Positions 1 to 7,044 are shown, numbered from the stretch's first letter. The stretch is 12,511 bases of DNA from an uncultured Asticcacaulis sp. (GCA_946480525.1 CAMLLA010000085.1:1-12511), one strand, 5' to 3'. Notes: generated by a model from the letters alone, not told the origin. Numbers and translations are program-made.

Positions 1-711
1 CGCCTTGCCGATCAGGACGGCGGCGAAGCCGGTGCAGTCGATATAGAGATCGGCATCCAGTTCGCCGTGGCTGTCGGTCATCACGCCGGCGATCGACCCG
101 TCATCGCCCAGCTTCACGTCGGTGATGCGGCCCTGAAGGTGGGTGACGCCCAGGCTGACGGCGTGGTTCGCCAGAAGTCTGGCGAGTTTGGTGGCATCGA
201 AGTGATAGGCGTAGTTGAGCGGGCCGCCAAAGCCGCCCTGGTGCAGGCGCTTCGGCCCTTTTTGCGCTTCGGCGACACGTTTCTGGAATGTGACGGCCTC
301 GGCAAAAGGCACGCGCGTTGCCTCATCCTCGAGCAGCCAGTAGGGCAGGAGCCCGGCGCCGTCGACGAAATAGGGCGGATCGAACGGGTGGAAGTAATGG
401 GCGTGCCGGCCGTTTTCGGGCGTCAGCTCCCAGTCGGCAAAGCGGATGCCCTGCTTGAAGGTCGCGGTCGCCTCACGCAAAAAGGTCGCTTCGTCGATGC
501 CGAGCGTCTGGAGCGTCGTGCGGATGGTGGCGAAGCTGCCTTCGCCGACGCCGATAATGCCGATCTCGGGACTTTCGATCAGGGTGATGCGCGGGCACGT
601 CGCCGGGTCTTGCCCCAGGACCTTGGCGAGGTAGCAGGCCGTCAGCCAGCCAGCGGTGCCGCCGCCCGCGATCAGGACGCGGCGTGGGTCATGTGTGTTG
701 TGCTGTTCCAC
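1..711 (-). CDS. Tryptophan-halogenase-like flavoprotein, N-terminal 237 residues (cut by window edge)
   Basis: This is the start of an FAD-dependent halogenase-family protein; its C-terminal half lies beyond base 1. The N-terminal dinucleotide-binding motif GGGTAGW is at residues 17-22 (approximately), followed by IGVGEGSF (54-60) and FKQGIRFADW (85-94). K86 falls where the catalytic lysine of PrnA/RebH-type enzymes is expected, by my alignment from memory. DADLYIDCTGFA (219-230) is the usual FAD-domain motif. The only start that fits the frame is GTG at 711: the ATG codons nearby are out of frame, and an in-frame stop lies a little upstream. It is closely similar to the complete paralogue upstream at 1006-2586, so the pair arose by tandem duplication. 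Substrate is unknown; members near glycan genes need not use free tryptophan. The family is certain, halogenation is not. Confidence 0.93.
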   Translation of the reverse strand, partial: MEQHNTHDPRRVLIAGGGTAGWLTACYLAKVLGQDPATCPRITLIESPEIGIIGVGEGSFATIRTTLQTLGIDEATFLREATATFKQGIRFADWELTPENGRHAHYFHPFDPPYFVDGAGLLPYWLLEDEATRVPFAEAVTFQKRVAEAQKGPKRLHQGGFGGPLNYAYHFDATKLARLLANHAVSLGVTHLQGRITDVKLGDDGSIAGVMTDSHGELDADLYIDCTGFAAVLIGKA

Positions 712-828
712 GGATTCCCGGCCATGTGAGCGATACTGCCGGAAAGGTTAGCATGAATTGGTATTATATCAATAGTACCAATCAAAGACTTTTGCCGCTG
801 CGTACTTCTGCTTTGTCTGCAAGATTTA

Positions 829-998
829 TCCACAGATTGCACAGATGCACACAGATTAACCTGAGCGTGTGGCATGCCGAGGAGGCAGGTGCTGGGCAAG
901 AATCGACAGCGCCAAAGCGCTGTCAGTCGATGACGTGGCTTGGGCGCGGACCGGTCAACAGCCACGGATAATCTGTGTGCATCTGTGCAATCTGTGGA
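829..998. repeat. Palindromic element with 30-bp perfect inverted ends and nested hairpins
   Basis: Bases 829-858 and 969-998 are perfect reverse complements (30 bp each), separated by 110 bp. Each arm is built from repeated CACAGAT-type words (read on the left arm). The interior holds further hairpins: stem 905-912 with 917-924 (GACAGCGC, loop CAAA), and stem 934-940 with 960-966 (CGTGGCT/AGCCACG). The element fills most of the gap between the two halogenase genes, so it would be transcribed and folded in their shared mRNA if they are co-transcribed. It carries no transposase. It could be a REP/MITE-like dispersed element or an mRNA stability or attenuation structure; the sequence alone does not say which. 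Confidence 0.85.
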
Positions 999-1005
999 CC
1001 AACCC

Positions 1006-2586
1006 CTACGCCTTCTTCCCCGCCGCGACCTTGTCCTTCTGGCGGTCGATAAAGCCGTTGCGATAGACCTGTTCGATCAGTTCGCGGTGGGTGGGGAGGT
1101 CCTTGACGGCGTGGTCGCCGAAGTTGCGGATCTTGTCGAAGATCCGCTGGGCGGCCTCGACATTGGGATAGGATCCGCGCGCCGCGCTGAGGTCGGTATC
1201 GAACTCCATGCCGTAAAGGATGTACTGATAGCTGAAATAGGGGAAGGTCTCGACATCGGTCAGGAAGTCGAAGCGCGACGGCGGCCGGTGCGTCCACATC
1301 TCAAGCATGGCGCGCAGTTCCGCCGGAATGGTCTCATCCGCCCGGTTGTCGCGCCAGAAGGGCTCTTCGCGCCGGGTCAGGCAGTAGTGTAATTTGAGGA
1401 AGTTGACGATCTTCTCGCAGCGCTGGCGCATCAGCCGGTTGAACAGGGGGGCCGAGGCATCGATGCGGCCGGCATGCGGGAAGAACTCCGCGATCATGCC
1501 TGCGGCGACCTCGATCATGATGATACCGGTGGCTTCCAGCGGCTCAAAAAAGCCCGCCGACAAACCCACGGCGACGCAGTTCTTCACCCACTGGGTTTCA
1601 CGGTAGCCCGGATCGAACCGGATGACGCGCGTCGATACGTCCCTTGCCATCGGACCGGCATAGGCGCGGACGACCTCTTCGGCGCGGTCGTCGCCGGTGT
1701 GGTCGGAGCTGTAGACATAGCCGATGCCCCGCCGCTCGCTCAGCCCGATGTCCCAGGTCCAGCCGGCCTCCTGGGCGGTGGCGACCGTATAGGAATGGAT
1801 GGGGCTTTTCGGCGTCTCGTACGGCACCTGGCAGGTTACCGCTCGGTCGGTGAACAGGTATTTGCGAACCGAGGTCTGCGACACACCCATCGCCTTGCCG
1901 ATCAACAGCGCGGCAAATCCGGTACAGTCGATATAGAGATCGGCTTCAAGCCTGCCGTGTTCAGGCGACTGTATATGACTAATGGCGCCATCCGGGTCGA
2001 GCGCGACGTCACCGATTGTGCCGCTCAGGTGGCGGACACCCAGCTCGACGCCGCGATGCTCAAGCAGGCGGGCGAATTTCACCGCGTCGAAGTGGTAGGC
2101 GAAATTGAGCGGGCCTTCGAAATTGCCTTCATAGGGACGCTTGGGTGCCCTGTCGGCATCGGCGACACGCGGCTGGAAGGTGACCGCCTCGGCGAACGGG
2201 GCGCGCGCCGCCTTGTCCTGCAGCAGCCAGTAGGGCAGGAGGCCGGCGCCTTCGACCCAGTACGGGGCGTCGAACGGATGCAGATAGTGACTGTGCTGAG
2301 CGCCCTGCGGCGTGTGCAGCCAGTCGACGAACTTGATGCCCTGCTTATAGGTCGCCGTCGTTTCGCGCAGGAAGGTCGCTTCGTCGATGCCGAGCGTCTG
2401 AAGCGTGGTGCGGATGGTCGGAAACGTGCCTTCGCCGACGCCGATGACGCCGATTTCCGGGCTTTCGATCAGGGTGATGGAGGGTGTCTGGCCGGGGGCG
2501 CTGCTTAGGGTCTTTGCCAGATAGCACGCCGTCAACCACCCGGCGGTTCCCCCACCGGCGATCAGGATGCTGCGTGGCAATGTCAT
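1006..2586 (-). CDS. Tryptophan-halogenase-like FAD-dependent protein (526 aa)
   Basis: This is a full-length flavin-dependent halogenase-family protein; the family is usually 500-540 residues. The FAD motif GGGTAGW lies at 11-17 and VGVGEGTF-like residues at about 48-55. YKQGIKFVDW (80-89) puts K81 at the expected catalytic lysine. The second FAD segment is DLYIDCTGFA (216-225), and FFEPLEATGI (346-355) supplies the glutamate expected near the active site. The family hallmark WxWxIP reads WTWDIG (276-281), so the proline is replaced by glycine. The enzyme would need FADH2 from a separate reductase; none is seen here. The start is ATG with GGGAAG-type Shine-Dalgarno bases about 9 nt upstream. 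It lies about 100 bp downstream of the GH16 gene on the same strand, probably in the same transcription unit. Substrate and actual halogenation are unknown. Confidence 0.95.
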   Translation of the reverse strand: MTLPRSILIAGGGTAGWLTACYLAKTLSSAPGQTPSITLIESPEIGVIGVGEGTFPTIRTTLQTLGIDEATFLRETTATYKQGIKFVDWLHTPQGAQHSHYLHPFDAPYWVEGAGLLPYWLLQDKAARAPFAEAVTFQPRVADADRAPKRPYEGNFEGPLNFAYHFDAVKFARLLEHRGVELGVRHLSGTIGDVALDPDGAISHIQSPEHGRLEADLYIDCTGFAALLIGKAMGVSQTSVRKYLFTDRAVTCQVPYETPKSPIHSYTVATAQEAGWTWDIGLSERRGIGYVYSSDHTGDDRAEEVVRAYAGPMARDVSTRVIRFDPGYRETQWVKNCVAVGLSAGFFEPLEATGIIMIEVAAGMIAEFFPHAGRIDASAPLFNRLMRQRCEKIVNFLKLHYCLTRREEPFWRDNRADETIPAELRAMLEMWTHRPPSRFDFLTDVETFPYFSYQYILYGMEFDTDLSAARGSYPNVEAAQRIFDKIRNFGDHAVKDLPTHRELIEQVYRNGFIDRQKDKVAAGKKA

Positions 2587-2635
2587 AAAACGCTCTTCCC
2601 TTTTCTTTTTCAGGAACAGCTAACATGACGGGACA

Positions 2636-2659
2636 GGGCGCGACAAGCCGGACGCGCCC
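2636..2659 (-). terminator. GC-rich hairpin between GH16 and halogenase genes
   Basis: GGGCGCG (2636-2642) pairs perfectly with CGCGCCC (2653-2659) across a 10-nt loop. It lies just after the GH16 stop codon in the direction of transcription. No U-run follows on the minus strand, so it is not a classical intrinsic terminator. It may instead stabilise the GH16 mRNA end or partly attenuate read-through into the halogenase genes. Confidence 0.3.
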
Positions 2660-2686
2660 CTTATTGTTGCGAAGTGCGCATGAAGG

Positions 2687-3607
2687 CTACGGCTTGGTAT
2701 AGACCCGCACGTAATCGACCTTGAACTGCCACGGCAGGGAGGCATCGTCTATGCCGCCGACCCCGCCGAAGTCGCCGCCGACCGCCAGGTTGAGAATCAG
2801 GAACTGCGGATGGATGAAGGGCCACTTGGTGTAGTCGCCGGAGCCGTCGTTGCGGAAGCTGAAATAGTTGCGGCCGTCGATGCCCATGGTAATGCGGTCG
2901 GCAGTCCAGGTCATTTCATAGACGTGCCAGGCATTGCAGGCGTCGGAGATGTCGGTCAGCACGCTCTTTTGCGTGTTGATCGAATGGTAGTAGGCGCGGG
3001 TATGGACGCTCTGGTAGATCTTGCCGGCGTTCCAGCCGACATATTCCATGATGTCGATCTCGCCGTCGTCGGGCCATGAGTTATACGGCGCCGACGGCAG
3101 TTGCCAGATGGCCGGCCACGAGCCTTTCGGGCAGGTGACGAAGGCGCGGCTTTCCACGTGACCGTACTGATAGCTCATCTTGGACAGCAGGCGGGCTGAC
3201 GTATATTGCTGGCCGCCCCAGTCGGCATTGGCGCTGAGCGCCTCCTTGCGTGCCTCGATGATCAGGTTGCCGCCCTGGACGCGGGCGTTTTCCGGACGGT
3301 TGGCCGAATAGTACTGTTTTTCGTTGTTGTACCAGCCGTCCTTGTTGCGGCCGGTGTCATAGCTCCACTTGGTCGGATCAGGCAGGCCGTCGGTGTTGAA
3401 TTCATCCGACCAGTGCAGTGTGTAGCCGGCGGGGATACCGCCCGGCTCGTTGATCTGGGTCGGGCCTGGACCCGCGCCGGCCGACGACGAAGAGCTGCTG
3501 CTGGCGCCGCCACCGGTCCCTTGCGCCGATCCTCCACCGCAGGCCGCAAGAGCGGCAAAGCTGAAAACGACGGCAATGGTGGTTCGCAGGCGGTAAGCGG
3601 TGGTCAT
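2687..3607 (-). CDS. GH16 endo-beta-glucanase-like lipoprotein (laminarinase type)
   Basis: This is a family 16 glycoside hydrolase, 306 residues, predicted to cleave internal beta-1,3 or mixed-linked glucans. The N-terminus is a lipoprotein signal: basic MTTAYRLR, a hydrophobic stretch, then the lipobox LAAC with C23 as the lipidated residue. A glycine/serine-rich linker (24-50) tethers the catalytic domain (about 60-306) to a membrane. The active site is EIDIME (183-188), giving E183 as nucleophile, D185 as helper and E188 as acid/base; the extra residue marks the beta-bulge type. KGSWPAIWQLP (161-171) and LNLAVGG (272-278) are further family landmarks. The start is ATG with GAGGAG (3613-3618) 5 nt upstream. 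It is first of a same-strand run leading into the halogenase genes. Exact glucan specificity (laminarin, lichenan or other) is inferred, not shown. Confidence 0.95.
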   Translation of the reverse strand: MTTAYRLRTTIAVVFSFAALAACGGGSAQGTGGGASSSSSSSAGAGPGPTQINEPGGIPAGYTLHWSDEFNTDGLPDPTKWSYDTGRNKDGWYNNEKQYYSANRPENARVQGGNLIIEARKEALSANADWGGQQYTSARLLSKMSYQYGHVESRAFVTCPKGSWPAIWQLPSAPYNSWPDDGEIDIMEYVGWNAGKIYQSVHTRAYYHSINTQKSVLTDISDACNAWHVYEMTWTADRITMGIDGRNYFSFRNDGSGDYTKWPFIHPQFLILNLAVGGDFGGVGGIDDASLPWQFKVDYVRVYTKP

Positions 3608-3633
3608 GGCGTCTCCTCGTCCTTTTCTTAACT

Positions 3634-3651
3634 AATGACATCGATGACATT
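3634..3651. promoter_or_regulatory. LacI-family-type operator before the GH16 gene
   Basis: AATGACATCGATGACATT is an 18-bp palindrome around a central CG, with one mismatched pair (3638/3647). Its outer edge is 27 bp from the GH16 start codon. LacI/GalR-family sugar regulators of proteobacterial glycan loci typically bind sites of the form AATGACA-N4-TGTCATT with a central CG; that resemblance is from memory. On the minus strand a possible -35 (TTGCGG, 3660-3655) would place the operator across the spacer and a weak -10, consistent with repression relieved by a sugar. No LacI gene is in the window. Confidence 0.5.
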
Positions 3652-3692
3652 TTGCCGCAACGTGTTTTTTCACATGGTACGACGGTGGGAGA

Positions 3693-3881
3693 ATGCTGCC
3701 AATGCCTTCCTTCTGCTTCACGCCAGAGGTGGAAATGGAACAATGTTTGCAGCAGACCGCGAACCAGTACCCGAGAGCCGAGTCGGGGACGTTTTGGATG
3801 CAAGTTGCCCAGCGTCGCGCTGTCGCCATTTGGGCAGCAGAGTATCAACTATTAAAGTTGCGGCTGGCTGGCGAAGATTGA
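3693..3881 (+). CDS. Possible small protein, 62 aa, unrecognised
   Basis: An open frame in the 347-bp gap between the GH16 start and the response-regulator stop encodes a polar, helix-favouring peptide; residues 11-30 begin PEVEMEQCLQQTANQYPR and the tail is YQLLKLRLAGED. The composition looks protein-like (Glu/Gln/Tyr/Trp mixed), unlike the basic, cysteine-rich translation of the opposite strand. Start support is modest: GGGAGA lies only 2 nt before the ATG at 3693, and a second ATG at 3702 is possible. I recognise no family. It may be a real small protein, the remnant of a longer gene, or chance. The remainder of 3608-3954 holds the GH16 upstream region and a weak 5-bp stem (3918-3922/3929-3933). 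Confidence 0.3.
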   Translation: MLPMPSFCFTPEVEMEQCLQQTANQYPRAESGTFWMQVAQRRAVAIWAAEYQLLKLRLAGED

Positions 3882-3954
3882 CACTCTCGTCGGCAGTAAG
3901 TGGCGGTGCGTCTTACGCCCGATTTCTTTCGGGGCCTGTTTGGCGAAGAGTTTA

Positions 3955-4746
3955 TTAACGTTTGACTTGGTGAGTATGCCTGTTGGATGTCGTGTCCGTT
4001 GGAGCGGACAGATAACATTCGAGGGCGCTGCGGTACCTCCGGCTAAGCCTCAGGCCGGTACCATCCTGCAGGCGGATATGGGCGTCACCGTGCGCCGCGG
4101 CGATGATTTGCGAAATGCACCCCAGCCGGACAATGGTTGAGCGGTGAATGCGCCCGAATTGGTCCGCCGGCAGCCGGGAGGACAGGGAAGCGAGCGACTC
4201 ATCCAGCAGCCATGAGCGCTCGCCGCAATGCACTTCCGAGTATCCTCCAGCAGCTGATATCCAGGTGATATCGCTGTAGCGCAGGACTGTTCTTTTCCCG
4301 CGTGTGTTGACGACGATGGTGTCCGCTTGGCCGGGACGCGACTGCTGTAGCAGATTGGCGATCCTGTTCCCTCGTGTCGTTTCCGCCTTCAGTTGCCGGC
4401 GGACGCGCGACAGCGCTTTTTTCATCCGGGCGTCGTCGAACGGCTTCAGGATATAATCAAGGGCTTGCGCTTCGAAAGCCTGGACGGCGAAGGTATCGAA
4501 CGCGGTAACAAAGACCGTCAGGGGCATGTTCTCCGCGCCGATTGCCTCGACAACACCAAAGCCACCTGATTGCGGCATTTGGATATCGAGGAAGACAAGA
4601 TCTGGCGACGTACGGCGGATGAGCCTGACCGCAGCTTCACCGTCAGTTGCCTTGCCTACGACCTGAAAATCATCTTCTGTGCGTAAAAGATCGCAGATGC
4701 GCCGGCAGGCAAGCGGTTCATCGTCGACGACGACCGCCCGGATCAC
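3955..4746 (-). CDS. LytTR-family two-component response regulator
   Basis: This is a 263-residue DNA-binding response regulator. The receiver domain (1-120) has the acidic pair D8/D9, phospho-acceptor D54 in LVFLDIQMP, switch T81 and K101 in ILKPF. A LytTR domain follows (about 142-247), with the family-typical FGRIHRSTIVRL (198-208) and LRLSRRYRSAL (232-242). LytTR proteins bind pairs of short direct repeats about two helical turns apart. The start codon is GTG at 4746 and overlaps the TGA of the sensor-kinase gene (GTGA), so translation is probably coupled. The partner is the kinase at 4743-5810. Target genes are not given by the sequence, but repeats of suitable geometry lie in the intergenic region upstream of the operon at 5899-5930. 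Confidence 0.96.
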   Translation of the reverse strand: MIRAVVVDDEPLACRRICDLLRTEDDFQVVGKATDGEAAVRLIRRTSPDLVFLDIQMPQSGGFGVVEAIGAENMPLTVFVTAFDTFAVQAFEAQALDYILKPFDDARMKKALSRVRRQLKAETTRGNRIANLLQQSRPGQADTIVVNTRGKRTVLRYSDITWISAAGGYSEVHCGERSWLLDESLASLSSRLPADQFGRIHRSTIVRLGCISQIIAAAHGDAHIRLQDGTGLRLSRRYRSALECYLSAPTDTTSNRHTHQVKR

Positions 4747-5810
4747 TGAGGCACCGCGATGGTAACGGTAAACCCACTGCCAGGCGCATTGGCGATCTCA
4801 AACCGGTGCTTGCTTCCGTAGAGCTGTCTCAACCTGTCTCGGGCATTGCCAAGGCCTACGTGTTCCACAATATGTTCGGTGCCTATGCCGTCATCTGAAA
4901 TCGTAAGATGCAGGGTCTTGTTCTCCACGGCTGCCTTGACGTGTATGGTTCCCTGTCCACGTTTTGGTGCAATCCCGTGCTTGATGGAATTCTCAATCAA
5001 CGGCTGCAACAGGAGCGCCGGTATGCGCGCAGACAGGCTATCCGGGGAAATGGCTTCAAGCACGCGCAGGCGCCGGCCCAGTCTGGCCTTTTCAATGGCG
5101 ACATAGGCCCGGCAAAATATCAGTTCGTCCTTAAGCGTCGTTGTCTGGCCGCGGTGTCTTTCGATCGAAATGCGCAGGAGGTCGCCGAGCCGCGCGACAA
5201 GGCGCTTCGCCCGCACTGGCTGAGACTCGACAAGCGCCGATATTGCATTGAGGGTGTTAAACAGAAAGTGGGGCTGCAGCTGTGCCCGTAATGCCGAAAT
5301 TTCGGCTTCGGCAAGGCGCGTCTGCAACTCCGCCGCCTGTAGTTCCCGTTCCCTCAGGTCGCGGTAGGCCTGCAGCGCCAGGAGAACGGCGACGACAATA
5401 CTGAAAACGAGCAGGTTCATGTAAAGCTTGTCAGCGAGCAGCCGCAACAGCAAGCCTGTGAATGCAACGCCGGGCTCTCGAGGTGCCATAAGCCACTGCA
5501 GCGGCGTGAATATGACGCAGTGGGCGCCGGCGATGGCAAGGCCCGCGAGAAGATAAATCCCAAGTGCGGGCCAGGGCGCGGAAATTCGAAAGCCTGTAAA
5601 TCTGACGACCATGTAGATAAGCGGTGTCAGCAGCGCCCAGACGGCGGAAGACCGTATGGAATAGCTCCAGGTCAGCCACCAGGAGACATCGCGTCCAGCC
5701 GCGAGGCTGCCAAGATACCATTGCGTCGCCGTAAATATGGCGACGCCTGTCCATATGAGCAGGTTGTAAATCAGGCCCTGTTTCCAGTTCACCAAACGGA
5801 TATCGCTCAT
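4743..5810 (-). CDS. LytS/YehU-type membrane sensor histidine kinase
   Basis: This 355-residue kinase has four predicted membrane helices (about 15-34, 52-71, 82-105 and 131-148) and no obvious periplasmic sensor domain. A coiled-coil linker (148-175) is followed by the His_kinase family phospho-site LRAQLQPHFLFNTLNAI, with H181 as phosphorylated histidine. The ATPase domain shows the N-box LQPLIENSIKHG (268-279), G1 box DDGIG (306-310) and G2-like GLGNARDRL (319-327). The start is ATG with AAGGTG about 3-5 nt upstream. It is first in a two-gene operon with the LytTR regulator. The stimulus is unknown; 4-TM kinases of this group often sense membrane-borne or intramembrane signals. Confidence 0.96.
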   Translation of the reverse strand: MSDIRLVNWKQGLIYNLLIWTGVAIFTATQWYLGSLAAGRDVSWWLTWSYSIRSSAVWALLTPLIYMVVRFTGFRISAPWPALGIYLLAGLAIAGAHCVIFTPLQWLMAPREPGVAFTGLLLRLLADKLYMNLLVFSIVVAVLLALQAYRDLRERELQAAELQTRLAEAEISALRAQLQPHFLFNTLNAISALVESQPVRAKRLVARLGDLLRISIERHRGQTTTLKDELIFCRAYVAIEKARLGRRLRVLEAISPDSLSARIPALLLQPLIENSIKHGIAPKRGQGTIHVKAAVENKTLHLTISDDGIGTEHIVEHVGLGNARDRLRQLYGSKHRFEIANAPGSGFTVTIAVPQ

Positions 5811-5898
5811 TTCACCTTATTCTCTTCGGGCGGCAGCGTGGTCGGTCTGATCCGTCACGCGTCAGCCTATCCACTGTCTCCTTCAAATTGCACACATT

Positions 5899-5953
5899 CC
5901 GTTAAGCGGGGCCTCAATGCCGGTAAGCGGCTTTCGGTGTTCGAACCTTACCG
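5899..5953. promoter_or_regulatory. Direct repeats of LytTR-site geometry in the divergent intergenic region
   Basis: CCGTTAAGCGG (5899-5909) and CCGGTAAGCGG (5920-5930) match at 10 of 11 bases and start 21 bp apart, two helical turns. A third, inverted partial copy, CTTACCG, is at 5947-5953. LytTR regulators bind such paired direct repeats. The site is 89 bp upstream of the kinase start and about 158 bp upstream of the secreted protein at 6088, so it could serve autoregulation, the divergent gene, or both. The rest of 5811-6087 shows no clear sigma-70 promoter. Confidence 0.45.
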
Positions 5954-6087
5954 CGTAGCGGTCCCGTTTGCGGTGTCAACAGCCCCGTTTGTCGAATTCC
6001 CTAAAGACGCCGGTGCTGCCATCTCTATGGTGACGGCCAAGGACGGACCGAAGGAGAGTGCCGTCCCACTATTCGGAGCATGCTCTA

Positions 6088-6636
6088 ATGAAATCAATTG
6101 CGGCCTTGTTACTGGTGTTACTTTCATGGGCGATTGTCACGCCCGTTGTTTCCGCCCAGGAGCGTGAAAAAACTCCGGAAGCATCAAACCCATTTGCCGC
6201 CTTCTTCGGCGAATGGACGCTGAAGGATGATAAATTCAGTCAGGTATGGGACGGACACACGGTCGAAACGGTTACCATTCCTGGCCACCACACGGAATGC
6301 AAGGCCGTGAATACGGCGCAATCGGTAATGTGCGTCGTCGACGCAGGTGGGTTGAAAGGGCATATTTTCTGGGCCTTTGACCAGAAGTCTGGACAGGTGC
6401 AGCACCTGTCGCATTTTGGCGATCGACGCCTTGGCTTGGGAACTGGTGAAATCAGCGCCGACGGAGACCTTCGTCTGAAACTTCACTTCACCGACGAACC
6501 GGATGGGACCTATCGCGTTTATGAGTACACCTGGGTCAGCGCGAGTGAGTACCGCATGATGTCCAGGCAGTTTGATTCAAAGGGCGAAGTGACCGGCAAC
6601 TGGTATGGCGGCACCTTTATCAGGCTACGGAAGTGA
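6088..6636 (+). CDS. Small secreted protein of unknown function (182 aa)
   Basis: ATG at 6088 is preferred over the upstream GTG at 6058, because it begins directly with a Sec signal peptide (MKSIAALLLVLLSWAIV, cleavage expected after VVSA, residue 23) and has GGAG 9 nt upstream; the GTG sits only 1 nt from its AAGGAG and would spoil the signal. The mature part (24-182) opens with FFGEWTL (about residues 39-45) and continues as alternating polar and hydrophobic strands with repeated WxxD/W-aromatic turns, ending in NWYGGTFIRL. This is the pattern of a small lipocalin-like or DUF1579-like beta-barrel that may bind a lipophilic ligand. I cannot name the family. It is divergent from the kinase operon and shares its intergenic region, so it is a possible target of that system. 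Confidence 0.85.
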   Translation: MKSIAALLLVLLSWAIVTPVVSAQEREKTPEASNPFAAFFGEWTLKDDKFSQVWDGHTVETVTIPGHHTECKAVNTAQSVMCVVDAGGLKGHIFWAFDQKSGQVQHLSHFGDRRLGLGTGEISADGDLRLKLHFTDEPDGTYRVYEYTWVSASEYRMMSRQFDSKGEVTGNWYGGTFIRLRK

Positions 6637-7044
6637 TAGGGGCGGTTTTCTGGTTTCGAAAGCGCGTCTGGCCGGATCAGCTTTGCGTCCGTCAATCACT
6701 TGTCAGAGTGCGTCCGGCGTCAACACGCGTCGCCTCAATTCGTTTTACTGATCCTGCGTTTTCTCTACTTGCCGGCCTTGGGCGCCTTTGATTCTGTCGG
6801 CAAATTGGCACGCAACTCAGGCTGCTCCAGAAATGTTCGGATCGGCTGATAATAGCGGTTGGCCGAGTGAGAACTATCCTACCTCGTTTTCTTGAGGTCA
6901 GTATTTGATTCGCGGGCAATCTTCGGTCTCCTAAAATCATTCAGATTAAATGACAGAAGTTTAACTACTAAAACATTGAATGCCGGAGTAACCGAGCGGT
7001 ACGCGCCTCTCTTAAAATCTATTGAATTGCATGACGGAGGAAGT
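6637..7044. other. 408-bp gap with a gene scrap and an AT-richer leader
   Basis: The left half contains a short minus-strand stretch that looks like the end of a lost gene (listed separately) and two copies of GCGTCCG (near 6686 and 6711). The right half (about 6880-7040) is clearly AT-richer than its surroundings and should contain the serine hydrolase promoter, but I see no convincing -35/-10 pair. An in-frame extension of the hydrolase reading frame back to 6892 exists, but it has no ribosome binding site and lacks a signal sequence. No terminator with a U-run follows the gene ending at 6636. Confidence 0.5.
6765..6878 (-). pseudogene. Possible C-terminal remnant of a lost minus-strand gene
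   Basis: Reading the minus strand from 6878 to the TAG at 6765-6767 gives 37 codons with natural-looking composition, including NRYYQPIRTFLEQPEL and a basic tail ending KAPKAGK. A stop codon (6879-6881) precedes it and there is no start codon or ribosome binding site. It therefore looks like the end of a protein whose front has been deleted. I do not recognise the family. A chance open frame remains possible at this length. Confidence 0.33.

Noticed and set aside
67..729. 220-codon plus-strand open frame opposite the left halogenase gene
   Set aside because: It is an antisense shadow of a GC-rich gene. The minus-strand frame carries all the family motifs, and the antisense translation has none.
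826..834. TTATCCACA, a perfect match to the classic DnaA box, suggesting a replication origin
   Set aside because: It is a single copy formed by the edge of the CACAGAT-rich inverted repeat. There is no cluster of boxes, no AT-rich unwinding region and no dnaA/parA neighbourhood.
829..998. CRISPR-like or insertion-sequence interpretation of the inverted repeat
   Set aside because: There are only two arms in inverted orientation, no regular direct repeats with spacers, and no transposase frame in the 110-bp interior.
1474..2508. 344-codon plus-strand open frame over the second halogenase gene
   Set aside because: It has no recognisable domain and lies wholly antisense to a conserved coding sequence.
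6892..7044. Longer N-terminus for the serine hydrolase starting at 6892
   Set aside because: There is no ribosome binding site there and the extension would bury the signal peptide. The ATG at 7045 has GGAGGAA and starts the export signal.
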